Shown: in pieces, positions 36,927 to 46,419 of the stretch
Position numbering within the stretch: position 1 is the first letter of the stretch
Layout of the letters: each line of letters opens with the position of its first letter
Source: Nitrospira sp.
GTDB lineage: Bacteria; Nitrospirota; Nitrospiria; Nitrospirales; Nitrospiraceae
Length of the DNA: 64,000 bases
Direction of reading: 5' to 3'
Assembly (NCBI GenBank): GCA_030123625.1
Contig: CP126121.1
Location: 205,001 to 269,000 of the forward strand
Notes under the pieces: generated by a model
Database searches by the model: none
What the model saw: only the letters and a program-made list of their open reading frames with translations
What the model was told of the DNA's origin: nothing
Program-made: the position numbers and the translations under genes

Positions 36927-39893
36927 TTAGACGTTCTGCGTCCGTTGCGCTTTCTCCACCTCGGCCAACTCCTCGGCTTCGTCCTGCAACCGCTCGCTGC
37001 CTTCCTCCGCCGGCATGAACTGCTGCACCCGCGTGTTGCCGCTATCGACGACAAAGACGCTCCCTTTCGCATCGACGGCGATTCCATACGGAAAATTGAA
37101 TTGCCCGCCCCCATTGCCGAACCCGCCCCACTGAGTGATGAAATTACCCTCCCGGTCGAACTTTTCGATCCGATGATTCCCCGTATCCGTCACATACACA
37201 TCCCCGGCTCCATCGATCGTAATGCCCCAGGGGGAGCGCAATTGTCCGGCCTCCTGCGCCAAAGCACTGCTGGCATGTCCGGCCGTCGAACTGCCTCCCC
37301 ATTTCGTCAAGAGCTGCGGCAGGACATTGGTGCTGGTATCGAACTTCTGGATGCGGTGATTTCCCATATCGACGACATAGACCGCCCCATCCTCTTGATC
37401 GACCGCCACCCCGCGTGGGAAATAGAACTGGCCGTCTCCGTTGCCGAAGCTGCCCCACGCCATGATGAACTCACCGGACATGTCGAATTTCTGCACACGG
37501 AAATTGGCGCTGTCGACGACGTAGAGATAGCCACGCACGCGATCGACCGCAATCCCCCAGGGAGCATTGAACTGTCCTTCACCGTTTCCACGAGAACCGA
37601 ACTTCATGAGATAGCCGCCGAGTTTCCCGTCGAACTTTTGAACCCGGTGGTTGTTGGTATCCACGACCCAGACATCGCCCTTGCCGTCGCAGGCAATACC
37701 GGTGGGATTGTGAAAATTCGAATTGGCCGAGCCGAAACTGCCCCACAGAATGATGAAGTTCCCGGCATTGTCGAACTTCTGCACGCGATTGTTGCCGTTA
37801 TCGACGACGAACAGCGATCCTTGCTGGTCGACGCACAGTCCGTACATCGGCGCGATAAATTCTCCACCGTGCAACAGCGATGCACCCCGTCCGGGTTTGC
37901 CCCATTTCGATACGCACAAATAGCCCGATGTATTGACCAAAATTGTGGCGCTGGCCGGCGTGGAGACATTGTTGCCGATATCTTTGAACCACACATAAAT
38001 AGTCTTATGCCCGTCTCCGGGCGAGAGAATGAACGGTATCGTGGATCCGAACTTGATCGCCGGCGTCGTGTCCACCCACCCCGGTGTCCCGGCCATCGGA
38101 GTCAGCGGACTTTCAGAAATAAAATACGCTCCGACGCCCGTGTCCAAATCGGTCGCCGAGATCGTCACCACGACATCGGGCGAATTGGTCATGAAGGCTC
38201 CATGATTGATCACGGCGTAGGGATTCTGTGGCGCCGTGATATCGATGAGTACGGGCGTCGCCGTCACTTCTTCCGACAGTCCGCTTTCCGTCCCGTCTTC
38301 GAACGACGCGGTCACGGCATAATAATACGGCGTATCGTTGGAGAGACCCTCATGCGTATAGGGATTCGTCACGCCTTCGATCTTCGTCGCTCCCTCGAGC
38401 GTGACATGAGACGCGGTGCTGAAATAGAGATTGTACGATTGCGCACCGGGCACTTCCATCCAACTCAGGAAGACTTCCGTATCACCCGCCTTGACGGCAA
38501 GGCTGCGGGGCGGCTGCACTCCACCGGCTTCCATCGTTTGCGGCAGCTGGTCCTTCCCACGATTCATCTCTTCTTCGGTCGGCACATACTTGAGGATGCG
38601 GTGATTGCCGCTGTCGACAACATACACACAGCCTTCCTTATCCACCGCGATGCCGTAGGGAAAATTGACTTGTCCCTCGGTTTTCCCGCGATTCCCGAAT
38701 GCGCAAAGGAACGTGCCGTTGCCGTCGAACTTCTGAATCCGATGGTTGCCGCTGTCAACGACGAAGACGTTCCCTAACGCGTCACACGCGATGCCCCACG
38801 GAGACTTGAACTGTCCGGGCCCATGGCCCTCCCGCCCCCACTTCGTCAAGAAACTCCCGCGGGCATCGAACTTTTGAATACGACTGTTGCTCTCGTCGGC
38901 GACATACACATTGCCGACGAAATCCACCGCGACGCCGCGCGGAAAAAAGAAGGCGCCGTCGAAGCTGCCGTCACGGCCCCACTTCAACAGCGGCTGGCCG
39001 TCGGCTTGGAATTTTTGAATGCGCGCGTTGCTCGTGTCAGAGACGTAGACATTGCCGTCTTGATCCGTCGTAATGCCCCAGGGGACGTCGAATCGGCCCA
39101 TGTCGGCTCCACGCCAGGCGAACCCGAACTTGCCCCACGCTTTCTGCACATTGCCCTCGGGATCGAACTTCTGTACCCGGTTGTTGCCGCTGTCGGCGAC
39201 GTACACGGCATCGTCCGGCCCGACGGCCAAACCGCGAGGATAGTAAAACTGGCCTTCCTGTGAACCGGGTTCACCACCCCATCGAGCCAAAAACTTTCCA
39301 GTCCGATCGAATTTTTGGATCGAATGGTTGTCGGTATCTGCCACGTAAATGTTGCCGTCTTTGTCGAGTGCGATCCCAGTGGGAGAATTCAATTCGCCGT
39401 CGCCCACTCCTTCGCAGCCGATGACCATGGCAAGGAGATAGGGCGATGGAATGGCCATTACTTCTTGCGATTCGGGACTTTCTCCCTTGGGAGTGACGAC
39501 GGTGACGACATAGTGATAACAGGTACCGTTGGCAAGATCGTCATGGACATAAGGGCTAGAGGCACCTTCCAAGCAGGTTGCCTTGTCTTTCTTCACACCG
39601 ATCGCGCTCTTGAAATCTTCGGGGCCCGCTATGGGACGGGTCAGTTCTGAGAACTTGATCTGCACACCTTTGGTCGTCTGGAAGTAGAGGTTGTAGTACA
39701 TGGCATCAGGAACCGGATCCCATGTGACGGTAATGCGCCCATTGCCCGGCTTTGCTTGAACGTTCTGCGGAGGCAACGGCAGTTCTTCTTCCTCCGTCAC
39801 CGAATCTCCGCCGCCCCACTCTCCCTGGAGCCCTTCGATACAGAGGAGGAACGGATTACGTTTAAATGTATCGTCAAAAAGCCACGCTTTCAT
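36927..39893 (-). CDS. Large NHL-repeat beta-propeller protein with fibronectin type III domains
   Basis: The 988-residue protein contains at least eleven NHL repeats, each with 'G.A.D..G.VYV.D..N.R.QKF', e.g. 'VFVVDSGNHRIQKFDGNGTF'. They form two propellers separated by FN3-like segments (residues ~45-140 and ~470-570; 'AKPGNGRITVTWDPVPDAMY' and 'GDTEVFLSWMEVPGAQSYNL'). A further Ig-like segment follows at ~575-670. There is no signal peptide or TM helix, odd for such a protein, so non-classical export or a cytosolic role is possible. ATG 39893 is preferred; ATG 39926 is an alternative. Probably a protein- or glycan-binding scaffold. Confidence 0.85.
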   Translation of the reverse strand: MKAWLFDDTFKRNPFLLCIEGLQGEWGGGDSVTEEEELPLPPQNVQAKPGNGRITVTWDPVPDAMYYNLYFQTTKGVQIKFSELTRPIAGPEDFKSAIGVKKDKATCLEGASSPYVHDDLANGTCYHYVVTVVTPKGESPESQEVMAIPSPYLLAMVIGCEGVGDGELNSPTGIALDKDGNIYVADTDNHSIQKFDRTGKFLARWGGEPGSQEGQFYYPRGLAVGPDDAVYVADSGNNRVQKFDPEGNVQKAWGKFGFAWRGADMGRFDVPWGITTDQDGNVYVSDTSNARIQKFQADGQPLLKWGRDGSFDGAFFFPRGVAVDFVGNVYVADESNSRIQKFDARGSFLTKWGREGHGPGQFKSPWGIACDALGNVFVVDSGNHRIQKFDGNGTFLCAFGNRGKTEGQVNFPYGIAVDKEGCVYVVDSGNHRILKYVPTEEEMNRGKDQLPQTMEAGGVQPPRSLAVKAGDTEVFLSWMEVPGAQSYNLYFSTASHVTLEGATKIEGVTNPYTHEGLSNDTPYYYAVTASFEDGTESGLSEEVTATPVLIDITAPQNPYAVINHGAFMTNSPDVVVTISATDLDTGVGAYFISESPLTPMAGTPGWVDTTPAIKFGSTIPFILSPGDGHKTIYVWFKDIGNNVSTPASATILVNTSGYLCVSKWGKPGRGASLLHGGEFIAPMYGLCVDQQGSLFVVDNGNNRVQKFDNAGNFIILWGSFGSANSNFHNPTGIACDGKGDVWVVDTNNHRVQKFDGKLGGYLMKFGSRGNGEGQFNAPWGIAVDRVRGYLYVVDSANFRVQKFDMSGEFIMAWGSFGNGDGQFYFPRGVAVDQEDGAVYVVDMGNHRIQKFDTSTNVLPQLLTKWGGSSTAGHASSALAQEAGQLRSPWGITIDGAGDVYVTDTGNHRIEKFDREGNFITQWGGFGNGGGQFNFPYGIAVDAKGSVFVVDSGNTRVQQFMPAEEGSERLQDEAEELAEVEKAQRTQNV

Positions 39894-40140
39894 CACGGTA
39901 TTCCCTCGGATTGCTTTGTGGGACAATTCGGAAACAGTGGAACTTTCAATCGTTTAGACTTGGATTGGTCACTCTAGCAAAGCAACGGAAATAGAGTCAA
40001 GGCAACGGTCACATGGTTTGGAGGTGACATCTTGAAGGAGCCCTCTATAGTATCAGTATCCATAACTGATCGCTTACAATGCATCGGTTACCCGTGGAAA
40101 ACCCGTGATCAGATTTTAGACGATTCAAAGGTGAAGAATT

Positions 40141-40314
40141 ATGAGAATGTTTCAAGTCAAGCAAACAGTGACCTATGAACTCACCATGGCGGCAGGAACG
40201 GAACAAGAAGCCATTCTGAAAGCCAAGGGCATCCCACTGGCTCAATGGGCCGCCGAAGCCGATGAGATCACGGCGGAGATGATCGATGAAACCGACGAAA
40301 TCGACGAATACTGA
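40141..40314 (+). CDS. Small acidic protein of 57 residues
   Basis: ATG at 40141 follows GGTGAAG. The protein (MRMFQVKQTVTYELTMAAG...) has a short beta-like start and a strongly acidic C-terminus rich in Asp/Glu (EADEITAEMIDETDEIDEY). It is divergent from the NHL gene. No domain is recognised; the N-terminus resembles small DUF-type proteins with a beta-hairpin and an 'EQEAILKAKG' helix. Confidence 0.55.
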   Translation: MRMFQVKQTVTYELTMAAGTEQEAILKAKGIPLAQWAAEADEITAEMIDETDEIDEY

Positions 40315-40731
40315 GTGACACCAAGGATTGATGGCTTACCGACACTCATCATCAAAAGGATACTCAAGTGGTCGGCTATGCCATTGGACAAAAATGCTGA
40401 GGACGAGCAGGACCTGCGCGCCATTTATCGGTCCATCAGAAATCTTGGACCGGCTGGCAAACCGGCTCTCACCTACTTCTTCTCTTCCACCGGATCAGGA
40501 ACCAAAGGAATCGTTTGTTCCAGTTGAATCCAGAGGCTTCGAAATAGGTAATGGGGACGAGAAACGTGATTGCTTCTCATCAGAAGCAGAACTTAGCCAC
40601 CACGCACCGGCGCATTAGCGACAAACCTCGACGTGACACCTTAGTTATTGAAGACTTGACACTCGCTACCGGTGCTTTTGGCCAACAGTTGACTACCTAG
40701 ACATGGAGCCAGATATGGTCCCCCACCGAAG

Positions 40732-40815
40732 TTACGAACTCTTTTTGTATACGACTAAGCCACCGATGAAGATTGCAAGCATGACAGACGCGAACATCAA
40801 GAAGGTACTATCCAT
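40732..40815 (-). CDS. 27-residue membrane microprotein
   Basis: On the minus strand AAAGGAG lies seven bases before an ATG at 40815. The ORF encodes a 27-residue peptide that is one hydrophobic helix (FLMFASVMLAIFIGGLVVY) with a KKSS tail. The strong ribosome binding site and perfect TM pattern support it. It is the only convincing gene in 40315-41452. Confidence 0.5.
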   Translation of the reverse strand: MDSTFLMFASVMLAIFIGGLVVYKKSS

Positions 40816-41452
40816 GACTCGCTCCTTTCGTTCGTACCGAAAGCTCAGACGTTGCGTTTTTTTCGCGTTGCTTTCTCAAAAGGCCTTAGACGCTCTCGAC
40901 CTCCTCTTTGTCTCAGGCTTGTTCAACCTGTTCAAGAGATCCGCAACGGGCGACCCTTTCTCCATGGCAGAGTCGCCCGCGCTTGGCGCTTAGGACGCCA
41001 TGTAGATCTCTTCTGTAGTGATAACGACCCGCGCGAGGAATGGGCTGAGAAGCGTTTCGTCAGGAGTGGATTCGGATTGCCAGCGATCCTGTTTCTCGCG
41101 CTGGCTTAGAATCTCCACACGGCTCGTCGATATGACCCATTGGTTCCCTACGCGGGAAGGCGACTGCCGATGGAGAATCGGCTAGCGTGACTGACGCAAC
41201 ACCCGCCCATGATTCGGCGGGGCGACGTGATCCGGTGGACTCAGGTCTTCCATTTCAACCCCCTCTTGCTTCGGAAGGATCGGAAGATTGTAGGACACCT
41301 CACATCAGTGGACTATTTCTCCATTACTCCTCTTCAATCCCCTATGTCAACTAAAACAATTCACGCAGCTTGAGTATGTACGCGCATAAGATATGCCGCT
41401 CTTTCACTGAATGGATCGCATGGGTCACGGCTAAGCCGGGCGAGCGCATCAT
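40816..41452. other. Gene-poor spacer
   Basis: No ORF with a credible start or recognisable product is seen on either strand. The stretch between 40315 and 40731 is equally empty. Several stops and low-complexity changes suggest decayed sequence. Confidence 0.5.
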
Positions 41453-41707
41453 TTACTCCCGCTGCACACGGAGGATGGGGCCGAGCGCCAACCATTTCGT
41501 CGGGCCCAAGGCAGCCATGTGAGGCAGATGGGCCACATACCAGAACACAATGTCTTGCTCCTTGCTGGACTCCTTGATTGTCCTCGTCATATCCAAGCTG
41601 GCCCCGTGCTCAGAAATTCCAAGGGACATCTTCATTCACGTTGTCATGGCGAACGGCCACATCAAAATCGGCTAATGTATCTCGTGCTCACCGACTCACG
41701 CCCGTCC
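41453..41707 (-). pseudogene. Decayed C-terminal fragment of an unidentified protein
   Basis: Minus-strand frame 41453-41635 encodes 'KEQDIVFWYVAHLPHMAALG' and ends in QRE. Immediately upstream another frame continues with 'LADFDVAVRHDNVNEDVPW', interrupted by a stop. The two look like parts of one protein separated by a frameshift. The family was not recognised. Confidence 0.3.
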
Positions 41708-41901
41708 GCAGACGTGAAGAGATTCGGACACTGCCGGCTCACCCACTCGCCGGCGCGCACAAACGTGGTGCTCTTTCTTCATCGCACCGTGCGCCTCATT
41801 ATTCTTCGCGTCGCGGACCGCTGGGCCTTGCCTGTGGAAAGGTGCGTCTTGGCACGCCAGGGATGGGCGGGTGAGAACGGCAGCCTTTTTGAGCATCCTG
41901 C
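41708..41901. repeat. MITE-like repeat, copy 2 (diverged)
   Basis: This 194-bp segment aligns throughout with the complement of the copy at 51732-51924. Shared blocks include CGGCGCGCACAA, CACCGTGCGCC, GGGCCTTG and GCGGGTGAGAACG. The right end CAGCCTTTTTGAGCATCCTGC keeps the terminal repeat; the left end (GCAGACGTGAAGAG) is eroded. A further similar terminus, GTTTTTCCGCAGCCTGC, lies at 41962-41978. Confidence 0.6.
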
Positions 41902-41977
41902 AGATATTCAGGGGTTCGCACCGTACGGAACATTTCCGCCATATTGTTGGCATTAACCCGAGTTTTTCCGCAGCCTG

Positions 41978-42688
41978 CTATTGCCCGTCGTCTTTTTTCA
42001 GCCTGTCCAGCAGATCGACCAAGTCCGCAGTAAAGGTATGGGCCCGTTCCAACGCCCTCATCCGAACGATGCGCGCGCCCGTCACTTCTTCCAAGGCATC
42101 ATTGACGGTTCGCGAGTGATTCAGCACCTCCATGATGCGCTCGGATTGTCCCGGAGCCTGCTCGATCAATGCCGAGACAAATTCCTCGTCGATGGAGGAG
42201 AGGGCCGATTTGCCGGCATAACGTTTCAATTGAGCATGGAGCGCCGCTGTCCGTTTCCACGAGTCGTGCAGGGCATCGGCTATATCGCGCAGACCGCCAA
42301 AATCTTCTTCAAATTGATCCCACACGGATTTTTCCAATCCCTGATACTCGACCAGGTACATGTGCCCCACCAGATAGGCCGCCGCGTACGCCGCCTCGCC
42401 TTTTTTACTCGCGATATTTCGGTACGAAGAGAGCACGAATTGATGCTTGGCTTCCTGCGCTTGCAACGCCATGAAACTCTCATGCAGAGAGCTGCGCGCC
42501 TGCTCCAAGAACTTGATGCGGGCCTCGGTTTCTTTCTGGAATAAGTCGATATTGGTTTGGGCCGCATCGATTTTCGTGCCTTCCTTCTGAAGGAGATCGC
42601 GGACCGCATCGCTGTGAATCGAGTGACAGCCCACGAGGCTCACGAGAATCAGCCCGATGCTCACGACTGCGATTTGTCGTCCCATCAT
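41978..42688 (-). CDS. Coiled-coil lipoprotein
   Basis: From 42688, with GGAAGGGGG upstream, the product is a 236-residue lipoprotein (signal IAVVSIGLILVSLVGC). The mature part is helical and charged with heptad-like spacing (TNIDLFQKETEARIKFLEQ; 'ARSSLHESFMALQAQEAKHQ'). No domain is recognised. It forms an operon with the lipoprotein gene 34 bases upstream (42723-43355). The two may act together at the outer membrane. Confidence 0.75.
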   Translation of the reverse strand: MMGRQIAVVSIGLILVSLVGCHSIHSDAVRDLLQKEGTKIDAAQTNIDLFQKETEARIKFLEQARSSLHESFMALQAQEAKHQFVLSSYRNIASKKGEAAYAAAYLVGHMYLVEYQGLEKSVWDQFEEDFGGLRDIADALHDSWKRTAALHAQLKRYAGKSALSSIDEEFVSALIEQAPGQSERIMEVLNHSRTVNDALEEVTGARIVRMRALERAHTFTADLVDLLDRLKKDDGQ

Positions 42689-42722
42689 GCCGGCCCCCTT
42701 CCTTGGCACACGTCCGGGCGCA

Positions 42723-43355
42723 TCACCGGCGAAGCGTCCGCACGGCCTCCGCTATCGACTGCATCTCATTGCGGGGCAAGGTGACGTCAATGTCCAAATA
42801 TTGCTTGATGATGGCGTTGATCCGTCGCACGGCTTCGACGTTGGTGCGATACTGATCGAACACCGTCAGATCGACCTTCGATGACGCCTGCGAATCTTTC
42901 TCAACGCGCTGTTCGACTTGACCGACCAGTTCAGGAAGTTTTTGCAGGAGATTGTTCATGTCCCCCATACCCGCCTGGAAGACGACCTGTCCGGTGGGAT
43001 CCTTTCGCTCGGGGAGATCCTTGAGCCGAATCTCATTGATGAGTGTCATGGCCTCGGGACCCAGCAGATCGGCATCGTCCTTCGCCAGCTCGGCATCGCC
43101 GACGTCGGCCAGTTTGGGATTCGTGGTGGCCCATTGCAACGCCAGATTGAGCTTGAGCCTGGTTTGGACATACCGATACCACTGCTGATGTCGTTCGGTG
43201 ACGTGACCGACCAACTCACGATACTGCTGCATCAGCCGGTCGTTCTCGGCATAGGCCTGATCCTTGTCGATCAAGGCCTGTTTGACTTCCGGCGGAGTCG
43301 TGCAACCGATACAGACCAGACTCAGCACGGCAAGAAGGGTGTGCGCCGCTTTCAT
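42723..43355 (-). CDS. Helical lipoprotein
   Basis: A 210-residue protein with signal MKAAHTLLAVLSLVCIGC and a mainly helical mature part (VKQALIDKDQAYAENDRLMQ). It ends with a segment 'FDQYRTNVEAVRRINAIIKQ' and a polar C-terminus. The start has AGGAGG (GGAGGAATCACC) upstream. It is the first gene of a two-lipoprotein operon. No known family is asserted. Confidence 0.75.
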   Translation of the reverse strand: MKAAHTLLAVLSLVCIGCTTPPEVKQALIDKDQAYAENDRLMQQYRELVGHVTERHQQWYRYVQTRLKLNLALQWATTNPKLADVGDAELAKDDADLLGPEAMTLINEIRLKDLPERKDPTGQVVFQAGMGDMNNLLQKLPELVGQVEQRVEKDSQASSKVDLTVFDQYRTNVEAVRRINAIIKQYLDIDVTLPRNEMQSIAEAVRTLRR

Positions 43356-43536
43356 GGTGATTCCTCCTTCCGACTCACGCCTGGAACGAGCACGAACAAG
43401 AAAGCAACCGGCTTACGCCGACAACCTGTTGGGGAGCGGCCCAAGGTTAACGAGAACAAAAAACGATTGCAAGGGAATATCGGGTATTTATGATTTTGAT
43501 GTCTGGAGAGCCTGGCAGACCAGACCGATATATTTC

Positions 43537-44721
43537 TTAGGGTAGGCCTCGGATGATTTCTTGATAGTACTCATCGAGCATCGCCGCACGAGCCTCTTCT
43601 TCAATGACCAATTGCCGTTGATCGAAGGTGTTGGCGCAGTACAGATAGTGCTGCCCGCGGGAGCGCCCACGTTCGGCGTGCACTTGCCGACCATCGGGTG
43701 CTTGGCGAGTGGTCTCTCTGATGACTTCTCGGTCTTTCAGTTGTTCCCACGTCGCTTGGGCCGAAGGCCAATGATTCTCGTAGAGCGGCGCGTTGACCAT
43801 GCCTGCCGACATCGAAACGGTGTGAGGATCGAAGAGCTGTCCCTGATCCTGCTCCGGCTTCTCATCCCACTCCAAAGTCGCTTCGCCCCCCCGATTCAGC
43901 ACATACAACGGGCCGTCGTCCACCACTTCTTCAACCGTTCGGTAGCGGATCAGCGCTGGGCGTTCGGCGAGTCGCAGCCCTCTGTTCGCCAATGCGCGCT
44001 GAAACGGCACTCTTCTGGCCAACTGTCGCGTTTTCTCGCTCACGATCATGCGGCCGGATGAGTTCAGGACCCGGCACAGCCGGTCCAGTCGAATCGCAAG
44101 CCCTGTCCGCCGTTCGAATGCCAGCTGCTGCGACGGGTCGTGTGCTCGTTCAAAGGTTCGCCAATTCCGGCTCGGAAGACCCCGGTCCTGCTCAGCCTGC
44201 ACCAGTGCATGGGTCGCCACTACGAGATCGTACGAACCTGTGAGCGGTTCAACGTCCACATCCACGCACTCAAATCGGAGATTGCGCAACCCAAGCTTGT
44301 CGGCCCTTTCCCGTGCGACGGCGATGGAAGCGGATGATCGATCGACACCCGCAAAATTCTTCTCCGGGAAGAGGCGCGCATAGAAGATCGTCAGCACTCC
44401 AATGCCGCAGCCAAAATCGAGGACGTCTTCCGCTTGACCGAAGTGAGCCGTCGTCCGCACACCGATGGCCTCGTAGTATTCATAACGTTGACTATAGAGA
44501 ACCGGATAGATCTTCGGATGCGCGGTGAGATCATAAAAGGCGATTTCATCGCGATGGCCTCCTTCCCGTTTTCGCTCGACATGGAGGGCAAGCTGTCGAA
44601 GCTCTTCAGACGAGAGATGTTGCCGCTGCCATGCGAAATAATCGTGGTCCGATGAAAAATGCCTAAGCCCCCACCACGCAAGATGGTCTTGGATAGATTG
44701 CTGCAGCGACTCATCGGCCAT
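43537..44721 (-). CDS. SAM-dependent methyltransferase
   Basis: The 394-residue product starting at 44721 (MADESLQQSIQDHL) has a central Rossmann methyltransferase domain (residues ~95-260): motif I 'EDVLDFGCGIGVLTIFYARL', motif II 'FAGVDRSSASIAVARERADK' and 'GSYDLVVATHALVQAEQD'. N- and C-terminal flanks are unfamiliar. An upstream start at 44754 would overlap the repeat at 44731-44850, so 44721 is chosen. Substrate unknown. Confidence 0.75.
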   Translation of the reverse strand: MADESLQQSIQDHLAWWGLRHFSSDHDYFAWQRQHLSSEELRQLALHVERKREGGHRDEIAFYDLTAHPKIYPVLYSQRYEYYEAIGVRTTAHFGQAEDVLDFGCGIGVLTIFYARLFPEKNFAGVDRSSASIAVARERADKLGLRNLRFECVDVDVEPLTGSYDLVVATHALVQAEQDRGLPSRNWRTFERAHDPSQQLAFERRTGLAIRLDRLCRVLNSSGRMIVSEKTRQLARRVPFQRALANRGLRLAERPALIRYRTVEEVVDDGPLYVLNRGGEATLEWDEKPEQDQGQLFDPHTVSMSAGMVNAPLYENHWPSAQATWEQLKDREVIRETTRQAPDGRQVHAERGRSRGQHYLYCANTFDQRQLVIEEEARAAMLDEYYQEIIRGLP

Positions 44722-44730
44722 GTTGACGCG

Positions 44731-44850
44731 CTTGCTCAAAACGGTTCCCAGCAAGGCCGCAAGGAGTGAGGACCACGAGGCGTACGCGGAAGAGGGTACG
44801 TTGAGTGGTTCGAACGACTGAGAACGAAGCTGGGGATCGTTTTCAGCAAG
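44731..44850. repeat. MITE-like repeat, short variant (copy 3)
   Basis: CTTGCTCAAAACGGTTCCC (44731-44749) and GGGGATCGTTTTCAGCAAG (44832-44850) are inverted copies of each other. The inside shares 'cagcaaggccgcaa' and 'gtacgttgag' with copy 1 in the complementary orientation. At 120 bp it is a deleted, diverged member. It lies between proA and the methyltransferase gene. Confidence 0.6.
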
Positions 44851-44852
44851 TG

Positions 44853-46220
44853 CTACGGTCTTTTCAGCATGATGGCATCAAAGTACGCTTCCGGCACCGG
44901 ATGCGGAAACCGAAGCTGCCCGGACCCGAACACCACATACTTCTCACAGGTCAACTGCTCCAGCCCGATCGGCCCCTTCGCATGCAGCTTCCCTACGCTC
45001 AATCCCACGTCGCTGCCCATCCCGAAACTATCGCCGGCATGGAGTCTGGTTGATGCGTTCACCAGCACCGCACCGGCATCGACCTCCCTGGTGAATCGCA
45101 TGGCGGACTCGTAGCGCGTGGTGGCGATTCCGGCGGTGAGGGAGGGCCCGTGCACTCTGATATGAGCCAGCGCCTCATCAAGGTCTTCGACCATTTTGAC
45201 AGCCAAGATCGGACCGGCGAACTGCGTCTGCCAATCCGCATCTGTCGCCGGAATGATCGCGGTATGTCCCGTCATTGCCATTTGCCCCATGAGCGCGACC
45301 GTCTTCGGGCACGCATGCACTTCCACCTTGAATTGGTCCAGCAGACGGTTGATCAATGGAGGCAAGAACTGCCGTGCCACGATCTGTTGCACCAGCAGGG
45401 TATCCAGCCCGTTGGAGGCTCCCGCTTGCTGCACCTTGGAGTTGATCACTAAGTTTTGCGCGACGGAAATATCGGGATCTTCATCGATGTACAAATGCGT
45501 AAGGCCCCCGTCATCGCAAAGAATAGGGACCTTGGCTTGTTCCTCAACCGTCTTTCGTAAACCGGCTCCGCCCCGCACGATGATCGCGTCGAGATATTTC
45601 CCCGACCGAATCAAATCGAGCGCAATTTCTTTCTCTTGGCGATCGATGAGCACCCAGGCATTATGGGGTATGCCGTGCTCCGTTGCCGCCTCACGAAATC
45701 GTGCAGCCATCGCCTGATGCGTCAACTTCCATTCCGGAGCCCCACGAAAGACGCAGAGATTGCCGGATTTCAGACAAAGCGCGATCGATTCCACGGTGAC
45801 GAGCGGACTCCGTTCGGAAATCACGCCGATCACTCCGATCGGCACTCTCACCCGAGAGACTTGCAACCCATCCGGACGTTCCCGCAGCGATGTCACGGCG
45901 CCGACGGGGTCCGGCAGATCGGCGATGAAATGCAGCCGCTCGGCGATCTCCTTCATCTGATCGGGCGTCAGACGAACGCGAGCCACGGCGGCCTTCATTC
46001 GATCTTTCGAATCCACCTTCTCAAAGGACTTTCCCACGGCCTCGACATCTTTGGCGTTTTCCACAAGAATGATGTCTTGATCCGTAGCCATTCGATCGGC
46101 AACGGCGTGCAATGCCCTCGATTTCACGGTGCCGGGAAGCAGGGCCAGATCGACCGATATGTTCCTGCACTCCTTCAATAGCTTCTCGATGTATAACTTG
46201 GCTGGAACTTCAATCGCCAT
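44853..46220 (-). CDS. proA: Gamma-glutamyl phosphate reductase homologue with altered catalytic site
   Basis: ProA reduces gamma-glutamyl phosphate to glutamate-5-semialdehyde in proline synthesis. The 455-residue protein aligns along its length: 'RLTPDQMKEIAERLHFIADL', 'PIGVIGVISERSPLVTVESI', 'LDAIIVRGGAGLRKTVEEQA', 'HLYIDEDPDISVAQNLVINS' and 'THALIIPATD'-like features. Where the family has the nucleophile in a CNA/CNT-type motif, this protein reads 'VQQAGASNGLDTLLVQ', i.e. Ser (codon TCC) for Cys. It is also about 35 residues longer than usual. It may be a paralogue with another role or a weakened enzyme. No proB is adjacent. Confidence 0.8.
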   Translation of the reverse strand: MAIEVPAKLYIEKLLKECRNISVDLALLPGTVKSRALHAVADRMATDQDIILVENAKDVEAVGKSFEKVDSKDRMKAAVARVRLTPDQMKEIAERLHFIADLPDPVGAVTSLRERPDGLQVSRVRVPIGVIGVISERSPLVTVESIALCLKSGNLCVFRGAPEWKLTHQAMAARFREAATEHGIPHNAWVLIDRQEKEIALDLIRSGKYLDAIIVRGGAGLRKTVEEQAKVPILCDDGGLTHLYIDEDPDISVAQNLVINSKVQQAGASNGLDTLLVQQIVARQFLPPLINRLLDQFKVEVHACPKTVALMGQMAMTGHTAIIPATDADWQTQFAGPILAVKMVEDLDEALAHIRVHGPSLTAGIATTRYESAMRFTREVDAGAVLVNASTRLHAGDSFGMGSDVGLSVGKLHAKGPIGLEQLTCEKYVVFGSGQLRFPHPVPEAYFDAIMLKRP

Positions 46221-46419
46221 AAGGGTTCCACTGATTCATTGCAATCACTCCATCTCCCTGAGACAATGGCTCACATGTAGGGCGTCGGACTATACCACGC
46301 GTTTTTTTGATGAGTAAATAACCGGAAAGCCCCGCCTTCATCTTGTTACAATTAACCCTTAGAATGACGAATGAGGAAGTGATGTGTCGGCTCGCATTGC
46401 GCAAGAGAAAGGAGAAGCG

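Noticed and set aside
36945-38777. 610-residue plus-strand open frame
   Set aside because: It is the antisense of the NHL protein gene; the repeat structure keeps the other frames open and the translation has no recognisable domain.
40816-41452. Possible regulatory RNA or small genes
   Set aside because: No strong hairpin-plus-T-tract, promoter pair or start/RBS was found.
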